Shown: positions 34,853 through 43,639, counted from the first letter of the stretch. The stretch: 64,000 nt of DNA from Sphingobium sp. TCM1 (GCF_001650725.1 NZ_LXVX01000002.1:1-64000), one strand, 5' to 3'. Program-made: numbers and translations. Notes: a model not told the origin generated them from the letters alone.

Positions 34853-37798
34853 GTGCGACAGATATTCCATGGATTGGCTTCCTCGGTGTTCAGCATCGCA
34901 GCGCTCACAACCGCCAGCTATGCCCCGATCGCAATCTCGCAGAGTGATCAAAGGATTGAGCTCCATATCGCAGAGCAGGATCTGGCCGCCTCGCTCCAGG
35001 CGCTGGGCGCCGCGACGGGGCGTGAGATCCTGTTCCGGCCCGAAGCCGTAGCAGGCAGAACCGCGCCGGCGGTCGAGGGCCATTTTACACCCACGCAGGC
35101 GCTCACCATTCTCCTCAGGTCGAGCGATCTGCGCTTTCGCGAGAATGGCAGGAGCCTTGTGATCCTGGGGCGATCGGGCGCGTCGGCGGCGCTGAGTGAC
35201 GGCGCTGACGCGGCAAACACGCTCTTCGTCACCGGCTCCCGCATAAGAGGAGCAGATGCGCCAGGATCGAGCGTCATCCGTCTCGATCGAAAGGCGATCG
35301 GCGAAAGCGGCTATGCGTCTGCCCAGCAGATCCTCCAGTCGATCCCTCAAGCCTATGGCGGCGGCGCCAACGAAGCGACGAGCGGCGCCACCGGCGCGAG
35401 CGGCGCAAATCTCAACGCGTCCTATGGATCCTCGATCAATCTGCGCGGTCTTGGCCCCTCCTCCACGCTGGTGCTCCTCAACGGCAATCGTCCAGCCCTG
35501 GGCGGTTCCGGCGGCGTCTTTGCAGACATATCGATGCTGCCCATCAGCGCGATTGAGCGGATCGAGGTCCTTCCCGATGGCGCATCCGCGATCTACGGAT
35601 CCGATGCGGTCGCCGGCGTCGTCAACCTCATCACCCGCCGAAAATTCGAGGGGCTCGAAACCGGCCTTCGCTATGGCACGGCTGAAGGAGATTTTTCGGA
35701 GATCCAGGCCAGCCAGGTCGCCGGCACCAAATGGAGTTCGGGTCGCGCCGTGCTTGCGATCGAATATTATCGTCGCGGTAGCCTTGCAGCAGATGATCGT
35801 GACTTCGCAACACAGGACCTGCGCCGCTGGGGCGGTAGCGACTATCGCGTCCAGTTCGCCAACCCCGGAAACATCGTGGCCGGCGGGCAGACCTATGCGA
35901 TTCCCTCAGGCCAGGACGGAAGTTCGCTTGTTGCATCGGACCTGGTCGCAGGGTCGCTCAACCGACAGGACGGATGGGAGCAGGCCGACCTTCTTCCGCG
36001 CCAGACGCGCTATTCCGCCTATGGTCGGGTCGAACAGGATGTGACCGACGGCATCACGCTGGACATCGAGGGTCTGTACGCCCGGCGGTCCTTCTCCAAA
36101 CGCGTGAACCCCGCAGGCTATCAATCCTCCATCACCGTCACACCCGACAATCCCTATTATGTCGATCCTATCGGAACAGGCCGCGCGATCAGCGTCCGCT
36201 ATGATTTCACCGACGAGCTTGGCCCGCGTACCGATCAGGGCAAGGTCGAGGCCCTGGGGTTCAACGGCGGCGGCACGATCGCTCTTGGCGGCTGGGCAAT
36301 CGATATCCGTGGCACCTATGGGAAGCAGATCGAGAATTTCGGGACGATCAATCTTCCCAATACCGCCCGACTGGCCGTCGCCGCGGCGAGCAGCGATCCC
36401 TCGATTGCCGTCAATCTCCTCGGTGACGGCAAGGTCAACAATGCCTCGGTGCTCGACTATATTCGCGGATCGACACACTCGCGTTTCGCGTCGACGATAT
36501 GGTCGGGCGCGGTGCGTGGTGACGGTCCGCTGGTCAACCTCCCCGGTGGCGAGGCGCGCCTGGCCTTGGGCGCCGAGCATCGCGATGAACGCTTCAGATC
36601 GCGGACCGTTTCGGACCAGAGCCGGCTCGAGCCATATGTTTCCACCGGCACGCAGGGCGCGCGCAATATCGAAGCCGTTTATGGCGAAATCTTTGTGCCG
36701 GTCATCGGCGCAGCGAACGCCCGGCCCGCATTCCAATCGCTGAGCCTGTCCGCAGCAGTCAGGCACGAGCGGTATAACGACTTCGGCTCCACGACGAACC
36801 CGAAGTTCGGACTATCCTGGAAACCAGTGTCCGGACTGGAGCTTAAAGGCAGCTTCGGCACATCTTTCCGCGCGCCGGGGTTCGTCGAACTGCGGCAGAC
36901 ACCGGATTCGGACGTCTATTTCATCTACCCCGTCAGCGATCCGCAGTCACCCACTGGCACCAGCAACGTGATGTATTATCGCGGCAACAAGACCGGCATC
37001 AAGCCGGAAAAGGCGCGCACATTAACCCTGGGCTTAGTGCTGGAGCCAGCACTGCTTCCCGGCCTGCGCCTTTCGTCGAGCTATTTTGATATCCGCTACA
37101 AGGATCAGATCGTCGATCTGACCTCCGCCCTGCTGCAGATGCTGAACAATCGGGAAACCTACGCGGCGCTGATCAACGACAGTCCCTCGCTGGAGATGCT
37201 GCAGGCCGCCATCAACTCGCCCAATTTCATCGACTATTTTGGCCTGCAAGCCGCCGATGTAGATGTTTTCATCGATGCCCGAACGCAAAATCTCGCGGTT
37301 GTCCGGCAGAAAGGCCTGGACTTCGATGCCCAATATCAATTTCCAGCGGGGAATGGCGAAGCCCGGCTTGGCATCGACGGCACCTATCTCTTTCGCTTCA
37401 CGCGTGCTGCGAGCGCATCGGCGCCAGCCATCGACATATTGAACAGCATCAACAATCCGGTCGATCTGCGTCTGCGCGCGCATGCGGGATGGACATCTGG
37501 ACCCCTCTCTGCGGTCACCAGCCTTAACTATGTGCGCGGCTATACAAACAGCATCGTCAGTCCGGCCGAGCATGTGGATGCGTGGACCACCATCGACGCG
37601 CAGCTCAGCTACCGCTTCGAGAACAAGACAGGCATGCTGCAGGGCCTTGCTGTTGCGCTCAGTGCGACGAATCTGTTCGACACGGATCCGCCCTACGCGG
37701 CCTTCTCTTTCAACGGGATCACGGCGGTTGGCTATGATCCGCAAAACGCCAATCCGCTGGGCCGGGTTGTTTCGCTTCAGCTGACCAAGGCGTGGTGA
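34853..37798 (+). CDS. TonB-dependent receptor with STN signalling domain, lasso-peptide-linked
   Basis: A 981-residue outer-membrane receptor, started with GTG at 34853 after AAGGGGG. A signal sequence (about 1-30) is followed by an STN domain (about 35-100: IELHIAEQDLAASLQALG), by which it signals to FecR, then a plug (LFVTGSRIRG, INLRGLGPSSTLVLLNGNR, YGSDAVAGVVNLITRR) and a 22-strand barrel ending in W. In lasso clusters of this type the receptor imports the peptide, or the ligand it carries, before cleavage by the isopeptidase. The isopeptidase gene starts 1 base after this stop. Ligand is not known. Confidence 0.9.
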   Translation: MRQIFHGLASSVFSIAALTTASYAPIAISQSDQRIELHIAEQDLAASLQALGAATGREILFRPEAVAGRTAPAVEGHFTPTQALTILLRSSDLRFRENGRSLVILGRSGASAALSDGADAANTLFVTGSRIRGADAPGSSVIRLDRKAIGESGYASAQQILQSIPQAYGGGANEATSGATGASGANLNASYGSSINLRGLGPSSTLVLLNGNRPALGGSGGVFADISMLPISAIERIEVLPDGASAIYGSDAVAGVVNLITRRKFEGLETGLRYGTAEGDFSEIQASQVAGTKWSSGRAVLAIEYYRRGSLAADDRDFATQDLRRWGGSDYRVQFANPGNIVAGGQTYAIPSGQDGSSLVASDLVAGSLNRQDGWEQADLLPRQTRYSAYGRVEQDVTDGITLDIEGLYARRSFSKRVNPAGYQSSITVTPDNPYYVDPIGTGRAISVRYDFTDELGPRTDQGKVEALGFNGGGTIALGGWAIDIRGTYGKQIENFGTINLPNTARLAVAAASSDPSIAVNLLGDGKVNNASVLDYIRGSTHSRFASTIWSGAVRGDGPLVNLPGGEARLALGAEHRDERFRSRTVSDQSRLEPYVSTGTQGARNIEAVYGEIFVPVIGAANARPAFQSLSLSAAVRHERYNDFGSTTNPKFGLSWKPVSGLELKGSFGTSFRAPGFVELRQTPDSDVYFIYPVSDPQSPTGTSNVMYYRGNKTGIKPEKARTLTLGLVLEPALLPGLRLSSSYFDIRYKDQIVDLTSALLQMLNNRETYAALINDSPSLEMLQAAINSPNFIDYFGLQAADVDVFIDARTQNLAVVRQKGLDFDAQYQFPAGNGEARLGIDGTYLFRFTRAASASAPAIDILNSINNPVDLRLRAHAGWTSGPLSAVTSLNYVRGYTNSIVSPAEHVDAWTTIDAQLSYRFENKTGMLQGLAVALSATNLFDTDPPYAAFSFNGITAVGYDPQNANPLGRVVSLQLTKAW

Positions 37799-37799
37799 G

Positions 37800-39869
37800 A
37801 TGCGCCTTCCAAACTGCCTCGTCGCTGTCCTGTTTGCGGCAGTCGGCGCCCTGCCGTCCGCTGCCGCCGCGCTCTGTTCCTCGCCGCCGACACGCGCGGA
37901 GCAGAGCGCCACGAATGGCTCCGATGTCAGCCCCGAGGATCTGCTCGGCCTCTGGGACTTTGGCGATGGTGGATCCAGCCCTCTGAATGCCTCCCATATC
38001 GCGCTGTCCCCCAGCAAGAAGCAACTGGCGGTGCAGATGCGCCGTGCTGACGCAGCAACCAATCGCTACTGCATGGCACTTGTGATCATCGACCGAAGCG
38101 GGAAGCGCGCGCCTATCATAGCCGATCAGGGCGGAGACTTCATCAAGGCGAGATTTTCCAACCGCCGTCTGGCGGGATTTCCAGTCGGCCTGCCCATGCC
38201 GCTGACGCCGCGCTGGTCGCCGGACGGACATCATATCGCCTATGTGCGGCGCGATCAGGGGCAGACCCGGCTTTGGATCGCCCATGCGGATGGCAGCGGG
38301 GCAGAAGCGGCAACGTCCGGGGACCTGCCGATTTCCGATCTGAGATGGTCGGCAGATGGGCGGCATGTGCTTCTGGCGGCCGACACGAATCGCCTGGAAG
38401 CTGACCGTCGCATCGAGGAAGAAGGGCTTTCCGGCTTTCGCTATGATTATCGAATATGGCAGACGGCCCGCGCCCTTCCCTTTCCGCCCGGCGCGTACCC
38501 ACCCGTCTATTATCAGGTCGATCGCGAGACGAAACAGCTGACGAGCCTTCGGGCAGACGCCGCCAGCAAGGCTTTCGGATCGCGCGGCGAAGGCGTTCCG
38601 GCAAACGCCAGGCTTGGCACGTTCCGCGATGATGGAAATGCCGCAGCGTGGGTCGAGCGTGAGCAGCCGGATCAGCTGCGCTCACCCTCAAGGCTTCACG
38701 CGGCCGTCGATGGCGTTCCCATCGCATGTCAGAGCGAAGCGTGTGCAGGCGAATTGCTCGGCATCTGGTGGACCGATCGGCACGAAATCCTGTTCCTGCG
38801 AACGGAAGGTCCAGCGGACCGGAGCCAGCTCGCACTTTACAAATGGCACCCACGGCGTGGACGACCCGCCCTCCTCCTTCGGACGGAGGATCTCATTCTC
38901 GGCTGCCAGGCAGGCAAGGGCGAACTGTTTTGCGGCTATGAGCGCAGCCTCGAGCCGCGCCGTGTCGTCGCCATTTCGGCGCGGGACGGCGCCGTCTCCA
39001 GCATCTATGAGCCTAACCCCGATTTCGCGCGGCATCGCTTCGGCGCGGTGCAACGCCTCTATTGGAAATTCCAGGGTGGTGAAGCCTTTGGCGACCTTGT
39101 CCTGCCGCCCGACTATCGGAACGACAGGAAGCTTCCTCTTGTGGTCGTCCAATATACGAGCCGCGGTTTTCTGCGGGGCGGAACCGGCGATGAATATCCC
39201 ATATTGCCGTTGGCCGCGGCAGGCTTTGCCGTGCTGAGTTTTCAGAGGCCGACGGATTATGCCAATCGCTTCCCAGCCGCGACTATTGCCGAGTTCAGCC
39301 GAAACAATGTCGCTGGCTGGGCGGATCGGCGTCACGTTCTGAACGCTCTTGAAGCCGGTGTCTCCCAACTGATTGACCGCGGACTGGTAGACGCGGCGCG
39401 CATTGGCATCACTGGCCTCAGCGACGGGGCGTCGACGGTCCAGTTCGCACTGGTCAATTCCAGTATGTTCCGCGCTGCAGCCGTCAGCTCCTGCTGCGAA
39501 GACCCGAGCAATTACGACAGTGCCGGCGAGGAATATTATCGAGACCTCGTCAGTTGGGGCTACCCGCCCCGAGGCACAGACGGCCGCAAATTCTGGCAAC
39601 CCTATTCGTTTCTGCAAAATGCCGACAAGATCACAGCGCCCATTCTCATGCAGCTTTCAGACGACGAGTTTCGTCTTGCTCTCCCCGCCTATCATGCCCT
39701 CGAGGCTGCGGGAAAAACCGTGGACATGTATATTTTTCCCGACGAGCATCATATCAAATGGCAGCCGGCGCATCGCCTCGCGATCTACCGGCGATCGATT
39801 ACCTGGTTCCGCCGGTGGCTGCCCCCTCAAGGAGACCTCGCGTCACCTTCCGCCGGCGGACGGCCCTGA
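37800..39869 (+). CDS. Lasso peptide isopeptidase (AtxE2-like, S9 prolyl-oligopeptidase family)
   Basis: A 689-residue secreted serine hydrolase with an N-terminal signal (MRLPNCLVAVLFAAVGALPS). The N-terminal two-thirds form a beta-propeller (SPDGHHIAYVRRD, LRWSADGRHVLLAAD), the C-terminal third an alpha/beta hydrolase with S541 in GLSDGAS, Asp at 621/622 in SDDEFR, and His at 650/651 in DEHHIKW. AtxE-type enzymes open the macrolactam ring of lasso peptides. It is the last gene of the FecI-FecR-receptor arm and ends inside the converging cyclase gene (71-bp overlap, 39799-39869). Substrate is presumably the peptide made by the opposite arm. Confidence 0.92.
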   Translation: MRLPNCLVAVLFAAVGALPSAAAALCSSPPTRAEQSATNGSDVSPEDLLGLWDFGDGGSSPLNASHIALSPSKKQLAVQMRRADAATNRYCMALVIIDRSGKRAPIIADQGGDFIKARFSNRRLAGFPVGLPMPLTPRWSPDGHHIAYVRRDQGQTRLWIAHADGSGAEAATSGDLPISDLRWSADGRHVLLAADTNRLEADRRIEEEGLSGFRYDYRIWQTARALPFPPGAYPPVYYQVDRETKQLTSLRADAASKAFGSRGEGVPANARLGTFRDDGNAAAWVEREQPDQLRSPSRLHAAVDGVPIACQSEACAGELLGIWWTDRHEILFLRTEGPADRSQLALYKWHPRRGRPALLLRTEDLILGCQAGKGELFCGYERSLEPRRVVAISARDGAVSSIYEPNPDFARHRFGAVQRLYWKFQGGEAFGDLVLPPDYRNDRKLPLVVVQYTSRGFLRGGTGDEYPILPLAAAGFAVLSFQRPTDYANRFPAATIAEFSRNNVAGWADRRHVLNALEAGVSQLIDRGLVDAARIGITGLSDGASTVQFALVNSSMFRAAAVSSCCEDPSNYDSAGEEYYRDLVSWGYPPRGTDGRKFWQPYSFLQNADKITAPILMQLSDDEFRLALPAYHALEAAGKTVDMYIFPDEHHIKWQPAHRLAIYRRSITWFRRWLPPQGDLASPSAGGRP

Positions 39870-41571
39870 CCCACATTTCCGTATCCCACAGCACCATCAG
39901 CCGGTTGATGCCGCCGCTTCCGCTTTCCTGGAAGCGGCGAAACTCCTCATCGACGGCGTCTACATCGATGATTTTTTCCGTGGCAAGCCAGCCATCGTGC
40001 AGATGCGCCTTCATTTCTCCGCTGCGCTGCTTGAAGATATCGCGAATCACAGCATCAAAGCCACCCTTCGACCGGCGACCCGAGATCATCGGGGGCAATC
40101 TGTCGGCGAGCAGTCGGCGAACCGGGGCACGGTTGCGCCCGCCCTCAAACCATTGCCAGGTCGGTATCCGAAGCGCCGCTTCGACCACCGGCCTCGACAC
40201 GAGCGGGAACCGAAGGGCGTCTTGGCGAGGCGCGCTGTAGGCGTCCAGGTGATTATGGATGCCGATCATTTCCTTGAGATGATCGCATTTGCCTCTCTGT
40301 GCGCAGCCCAGATCGATCCCCCGGTGATAGGCCCGGCGCGACAGCGACCGCCGCGCCTCGCGGGACAGCAAGGAGCCATCCCTTTTCCAGGAAAGCCGAT
40401 GCGGCAGGATCATCCTTCGCAATGCCCGCCAGATTATCTCCGCGCTGGTGGTCTCATGGGCGAGCGCAAGATCATGGACAACCGCCGGACTGTTCAACAT
40501 CGTTTTCCAACTACCCAGACAATCGATCAACGGTGCGCTGGAGGGAAGATAGCAAAAGGTGCCGTCGCCGCCGCCCCCGCTCATGATCATGTCGCAGCCA
40601 AGCTCGTTCATCGCCCTATCCGCCGCCTGATCGAACAGCTGGGTAAAAAGCCGGGCGCTCGGCCACGCGAGATGCGCGGCAGCCGATTCATGGAGGCGGA
40701 TGTGACTGGGTGACAGGAGCAATCCGCGCCATTGCCGGCCCAGATGGGCGCAAACTGCCCTCGCAAAATCGCTCTCATCTTCTCGCGCGTCAGGCCCGAC
40801 ATAGGTGACTGCCGTAAAGTCGATTGCCATGTCCGCCAGGAGCATGGCGAGGAGGGAAGAATCCAATCCGCCGGACAATTCCAGCATTACGCGACCGGCG
40901 CCGTTCGTTTGGGCGCGCACGGCGACCCTCAGCACCCTCTCAAGCCGCTCCGCAATCTCTTCATGCGAAAGCGCGCGGTCCACCTTCAGGCCCGCGAGCG
41001 GTTGCCAGACATAGCGAACCTCCTCATTTTGATCGCTGGCGGTGCATCCTGGGGTCAACTCGCGGACGGATTGCAACGCCGTGCGGTCCTGCCGAAGATC
41101 CCGATAGGCAAGCGCCTGGATAATTCCGTCCCGGCAAATCTCGAAATCCTGCCCTGTCGCGAGGCGCAAAAGATCGACGCTCGACGCGGCGAAGAACGCG
41201 CTGCCGACGCGGCACATGTAGCAGGCCTGCCCCGCCGATGGATCCCTGTAGAAGCGCACGCTCTGCGCATCGACCGCGACGGCGACAAACCGCCCCCAAT
41301 GACGCGACGCCACCGTTTCCAGGCGATCAGCGCAATGCGCCGCCGTGTCAAGGCTCTCCTGGCTCAGGCGGCCGCCGTCTGGGTCAAAGGCTTCGCCGAT
41401 TATGACAAGGCGCTGGTCCGACGAAATCTCAACGCGTCCCCTCAGGAAAAGCCTGTAGTTCACGTCGATCGACGTTTCGGAAAAGTCGTCGATCAGGGAC
41501 AGATCGGCAAGGGCCCGCTGAGCGATGCCGATAGACGGTCCCCCTGCTGGACAGAGGATGAAATCGCTCAT
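39799..41571 (-). CDS. Lasso peptide macrolactam synthetase (asparagine-synthetase-like, C protein)
   Basis: A 590-residue enzyme; the start at 41571 (MSDFILCPAG) overlaps the B gene by 4 bp. An N-terminal domain resembles a degenerate class-II glutamine amidotransferase (no catalytic Cys at position 2), followed by the ATP-pyrophosphatase domain with the PP-loop SGGLDSS at 233-239, then the family pattern GGGGDGTFC and FPLVSRPVVEAALRIP. It adenylates the side-chain carboxylate of the ring Asp and closes it onto Gly1 of the core. Equivalent to McjC/AtxC. Encoded on the strand opposite the isopeptidase, with overlapping 3' ends. Confidence 0.93.
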   Translation of the reverse strand: MSDFILCPAGGPSIGIAQRALADLSLIDDFSETSIDVNYRLFLRGRVEISSDQRLVIIGEAFDPDGGRLSQESLDTAAHCADRLETVASRHWGRFVAVAVDAQSVRFYRDPSAGQACYMCRVGSAFFAASSVDLLRLATGQDFEICRDGIIQALAYRDLRQDRTALQSVRELTPGCTASDQNEEVRYVWQPLAGLKVDRALSHEEIAERLERVLRVAVRAQTNGAGRVMLELSGGLDSSLLAMLLADMAIDFTAVTYVGPDAREDESDFARAVCAHLGRQWRGLLLSPSHIRLHESAAAHLAWPSARLFTQLFDQAADRAMNELGCDMIMSGGGGDGTFCYLPSSAPLIDCLGSWKTMLNSPAVVHDLALAHETTSAEIIWRALRRMILPHRLSWKRDGSLLSREARRSLSRRAYHRGIDLGCAQRGKCDHLKEMIGIHNHLDAYSAPRQDALRFPLVSRPVVEAALRIPTWQWFEGGRNRAPVRRLLADRLPPMISGRRSKGGFDAVIRDIFKQRSGEMKAHLHDGWLATEKIIDVDAVDEEFRRFQESGSGGINRLMVLWDTEMWVRAVRRRKVTRGLLEGAATGGTR

Positions 41572-42218
41572 GCCCGGCACCGCATGATCGGCGTAAATCG
41601 ACGCACATGGTCGATTTCGTCGTTCAGGAGCCACCCTTCGCGCTCGAGCCAGCAATGCGCGGAAAAGGGATCGAGACTGACGCCAAAGACCAGTTCCGTC
41701 ATGGAATCTCCAACAAAATGATAAAGCGCAACGCTGTCGAGGAGGCAGACGCGGGATAGCGGAATGGATGGCCGGCAAGCGGTAAAGCGCCCGACATGGT
41801 CCATCACGACCTTTTGCTCCCGGACCGGCATCTGTCCTGCTCGTCTCCGCATCGGCTTAAGGGTTCTCGCAAGCGATCCCAATGCTATGCGCAGGCGCGT
41901 CGTGGCAAGAAACCAGGCGATCTGCAGATACTCGGCACGATTGGCGGACGACACGCAAATCTCGGCGCGGCCCTTCAGGGGTTTCGCCGCGCACGCCTCC
42001 AGACGTCGATTTCCGGCCTGTTCGCGGGACACATATCCCTTTGCCAGCAGGTCATCGAATGTTTCGTCTGAATGCCTGCTTTCAGCGCCCGCTTCCCATT
42101 GGATCAGCGCCTCACCCGATGCACCTTGGATCAGGAAATAGCGGGTCGTCCTCATATCGAGTGCGACGACGCGCCCGTCGACCAGGCAATGGTGAAAATG
42201 AGGCGTTGCGTAGAGCAT
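41568..42218 (-). CDS. Lasso peptide B protein (RRE plus transglutaminase-like leader protease)
   Basis: A 216-residue protein, the length of fused McjB-type proteins. Residues 1-80 are a PqqD-like RiPP-recognition element that binds the leader (ALDMRTTRYFLI... ETFDDLLAKGYVS). Residues 95-216 are the cysteine protease: C158 in SRVCLLDSVALYHF, H188 in FSAHCWLE and D200 in LLNDEIDH. It removes the leader after the penultimate Thr motif, giving the Gly1 core. Only 45 bases follow the precursor gene, and almost all of this gap is a 12-bp hairpin; no clear ribosome site precedes the ATG, which may keep its level low. Confidence 0.93.
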   Translation of the reverse strand: MLYATPHFHHCLVDGRVVALDMRTTRYFLIQGASGEALIQWEAGAESRHSDETFDDLLAKGYVSREQAGNRRLEACAAKPLKGRAEICVSSANRAEYLQIAWFLATTRLRIALGSLARTLKPMRRRAGQMPVREQKVVMDHVGRFTACRPSIPLSRVCLLDSVALYHFVGDSMTELVFGVSLDPFSAHCWLEREGWLLNDEIDHVRRFTPIMRCRA

Positions 42219-42227
42219 CGTTTCGTA

Positions 42228-42255
42228 GATCGGCGCGGCCAGAGCCGCGCCGATC
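42228..42255 (-). promoter_or_regulatory. Strong hairpin between lasso precursor and B gene
   Basis: On - strand GATCGGCGCGGC, loop TCTG, GCCGCGCCGATC: a perfect 12-bp GC-rich stem. It starts 8 nt after the precursor stop and ends 9 nt before the B start. No T-run follows, so it is probably a 3'-end stabiliser or attenuator that raises precursor relative to enzyme mRNA (inference). Confidence 0.85.
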
Positions 42256-42263
42256 CCTTCGGA

Positions 42264-42395
42264 TTATTCGTCGGCCATGCCGTTCAGGCGGTAGCCGACG
42301 CCGTCCGACGGTTCGCCCGCGATCGCGCCTTTGGTCTCAAAGGCGGCGTTGCCCAGATCGACGAAGTCGTCGGAGCGGTCTTCGATACGTTCCAT
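42264..42395 (-). CDS. Lasso peptide precursor (A peptide)
   Basis: A 43-residue peptide, too short for normal gene callers, found directly upstream of the B gene. Start at 42395 follows GGAG by six bases (a second in-frame ATG lies two codons upstream with poor spacing). Leader, residues 1-22, ends LGNAAFETK, matching the L-G-x-A-x-x-E-T-R/K end of astexin and caulonodin leaders with Thr at position -2. Core, residues 23-43 (21 residues), starts Gly23. The first acidic residue at a usable ring position is Asp31, giving a 9-member ring GAIAGEPSD; Glu28 would give only 6. The tail has Tyr35, Arg36 and ends M-A-D-E. Gene, leader motif, RRE, protease and cyclase fit well. Confidence 0.93.
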   Translation of the reverse strand: MERIEDRSDDFVDLGNAAFETKGAIAGEPSDGVGYRLNGMADE

Positions 42396-42413
42396 GTTCA
42401 TCTCCATCATGCA

Positions 42414-42433
42414 TGCCGCAGTCATTTGCGGCA
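42414..42433 (-). promoter_or_regulatory. Hairpin in the 5' leader of the precursor mRNA
   Basis: TGCCGCA / TGCGGCA, a perfect 7-bp stem with 6-base loop, 18 nt before the precursor start codon. It could protect the mRNA 5' end or be an operator half; role unknown. Confidence 0.55.
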
Positions 42434-42457
42434 TCCATGATGATAAGTAGCTCGTCC

Positions 42458-42501
42458 CTTATACCCGATCTTATAAGGTCTCATTTCACCGGCTTATAAG
42501 C
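42458..42501. promoter_or_regulatory. CTTATAAG palindromes upstream of the lasso precursor
   Basis: Two CTTATAAG octamers at 42470-42477 and 42493-42500, the second within the 10-bp palindrome GCTTATAAGC (42492-42501), 23 bp apart, plus a degenerate CTTATACC at 42458-42465. They lie 63-106 bp before the precursor start and next to the GntR gene. Possible operator for the neighbouring GntR or XRE regulator (inference). Confidence 0.5.
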
Positions 42502-42550
42502 GCCATATTGGAGATAACCCCGCACTGGCGGCAATCAAAGCCGCTGAACA

Positions 42551-43210
42551 TCAGCTTCTACCGGCAGTGTCGGAGGATGGCGGGACCGCGCTAATTCTGT
42601 GAGCGATTGCCGAAGCGCGTCGTATCCGTCTCCTGTGATAGGCCCAGATGGCATCTCGTAATGCGGCATTCTGACCGGATCTGGTCAGGTTCCAGATCGC
42701 AAGCAGTTCTTCCTCGACATTCTTGACGACGGACGGCTCATGGAGTCGCGCGACCGAAAGCAGCTCGCCCGCGGCAAGAACTGCATGGAGATGCACCTGA
42801 TTTCCGGGCCTGCTACCGATCCGGCCGAACAGCGCGGCGGTTGCATCGCGAATATCCTTGGGATGGTGCGGGCCACTGCGCTCCAGGATTGAGATAGGCC
42901 CTGGCTCCCCCGCAACGGGACTATTTGCCTTCAGGGCATGCCTGACCAGATAGCCATGCCAGACATAAAGGTCGCGCAGCACCTGCGCATCGAGTTGCGG
43001 GATGGTGAACCCTCCCCCGACATTGAGGCCCAATAGTCTCTCGCCCACCAGCCGATGCGCGCCATCCCGTACGGGCGATATGCTCACGCCATAGGTTTCG
43101 GCTGCATTCTGTACGATCAACTGGGATCCCGGAGGGAAGACGCCATCGAGTATATCGGCCTTGAGCCGGCGATAGATGCGCTCCGCCGTCAGGGGTTCAG
43201 GTGCCATCAA
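42551..43210 (-). CDS. GntR-family transcriptional regulator
   Basis: A 219-residue regulator. The winged HTH is LTAERIYRRLKADILDGVFPPG and VQNAAETYGVSISPVRDGAHRL, with the wing FTIPQLDAQVL. The C-terminal part is helical like FCD domains (LYVWHGYLVRHAL... AAGELLSVARLHEP) but metal-site histidines are not obvious. Gene lies upstream of the precursor on the same strand, with the palindromes in the 155-bp gap, and 9 bp after the XRE gene, so both regulators may share a transcript. Control of the lasso genes is inferred from position. Confidence 0.8.
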   Translation of the reverse strand: MMAPEPLTAERIYRRLKADILDGVFPPGSQLIVQNAAETYGVSISPVRDGAHRLVGERLLGLNVGGGFTIPQLDAQVLRDLYVWHGYLVRHALKANSPVAGEPGPISILERSGPHHPKDIRDATAALFGRIGSRPGNQVHLHAVLAAGELLSVARLHEPSVVKNVEEELLAIWNLTRSGQNAALRDAIWAYHRRRIRRASAIAHRISAVPPSSDTAGRS

Positions 43211-43219
43211 GACCTCCCG

Positions 43220-43639
43220 TCAGGACGGTTCGCCGTCATCACCCGGCGCGAAGAAGGAGGATCTGCGCCGGGTGACGGCCGCCTGCGAATGCTCATAGAC
43301 GAGCGCGATGCAGCGATCTTCCAGTTCGGAGAGGTCCTCCTCCACCAGATATTCCTCGGGAATCGACATTCTTCGCTCCATGAGAAGAAGCGGGATCATG
43401 ATGTGGGTGGTCGAGAGACCAAGCCGATGGGCACATGCAAGATGCTCATCAAGCTTCGACTTGGGATTGCCCGCCTCAATTTCCCGCAACCATCGAACAC
43501 TGACCCCGGCCGCGCGTGCAAGCTGGGGCTGCGTGATCCGGTCACGTCGGCGGCGCTCTTCGATCCGTTTCCCGGAAATCTCCTTTATCCTGGAGAGAAC
43601 CAGCACGTTATCCTTGGTCTGAAGTCTTCGAGTCGGCAT
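43220..43639 (-). CDS. XRE-family helix-turn-helix protein
   Basis: A 139-residue protein, started at MPTRRLQTKD (43639); a start at 43681 is possible. The Cro/C1-type HTH is RITQPQLARAAGVSVRWLREIEAGNPKSKLDEHL, residues about 34-68 (described in parts). The C-terminal half is helical and acidic (PEEYLVEEDLSELEDRCIALV). Located 9 bp before the GntR gene on the same strand. Probably a local regulator of the lasso cluster or of an old neighbour; target unknown. Confidence 0.78.
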   Translation of the reverse strand: MPTRRLQTKDNVLVLSRIKEISGKRIEERRRRDRITQPQLARAAGVSVRWLREIEAGNPKSKLDEHLACAHRLGLSTTHIMIPLLLMERRMSIPEEYLVEEDLSELEDRCIALVYEHSQAAVTRRRSSFFAPGDDGEPS

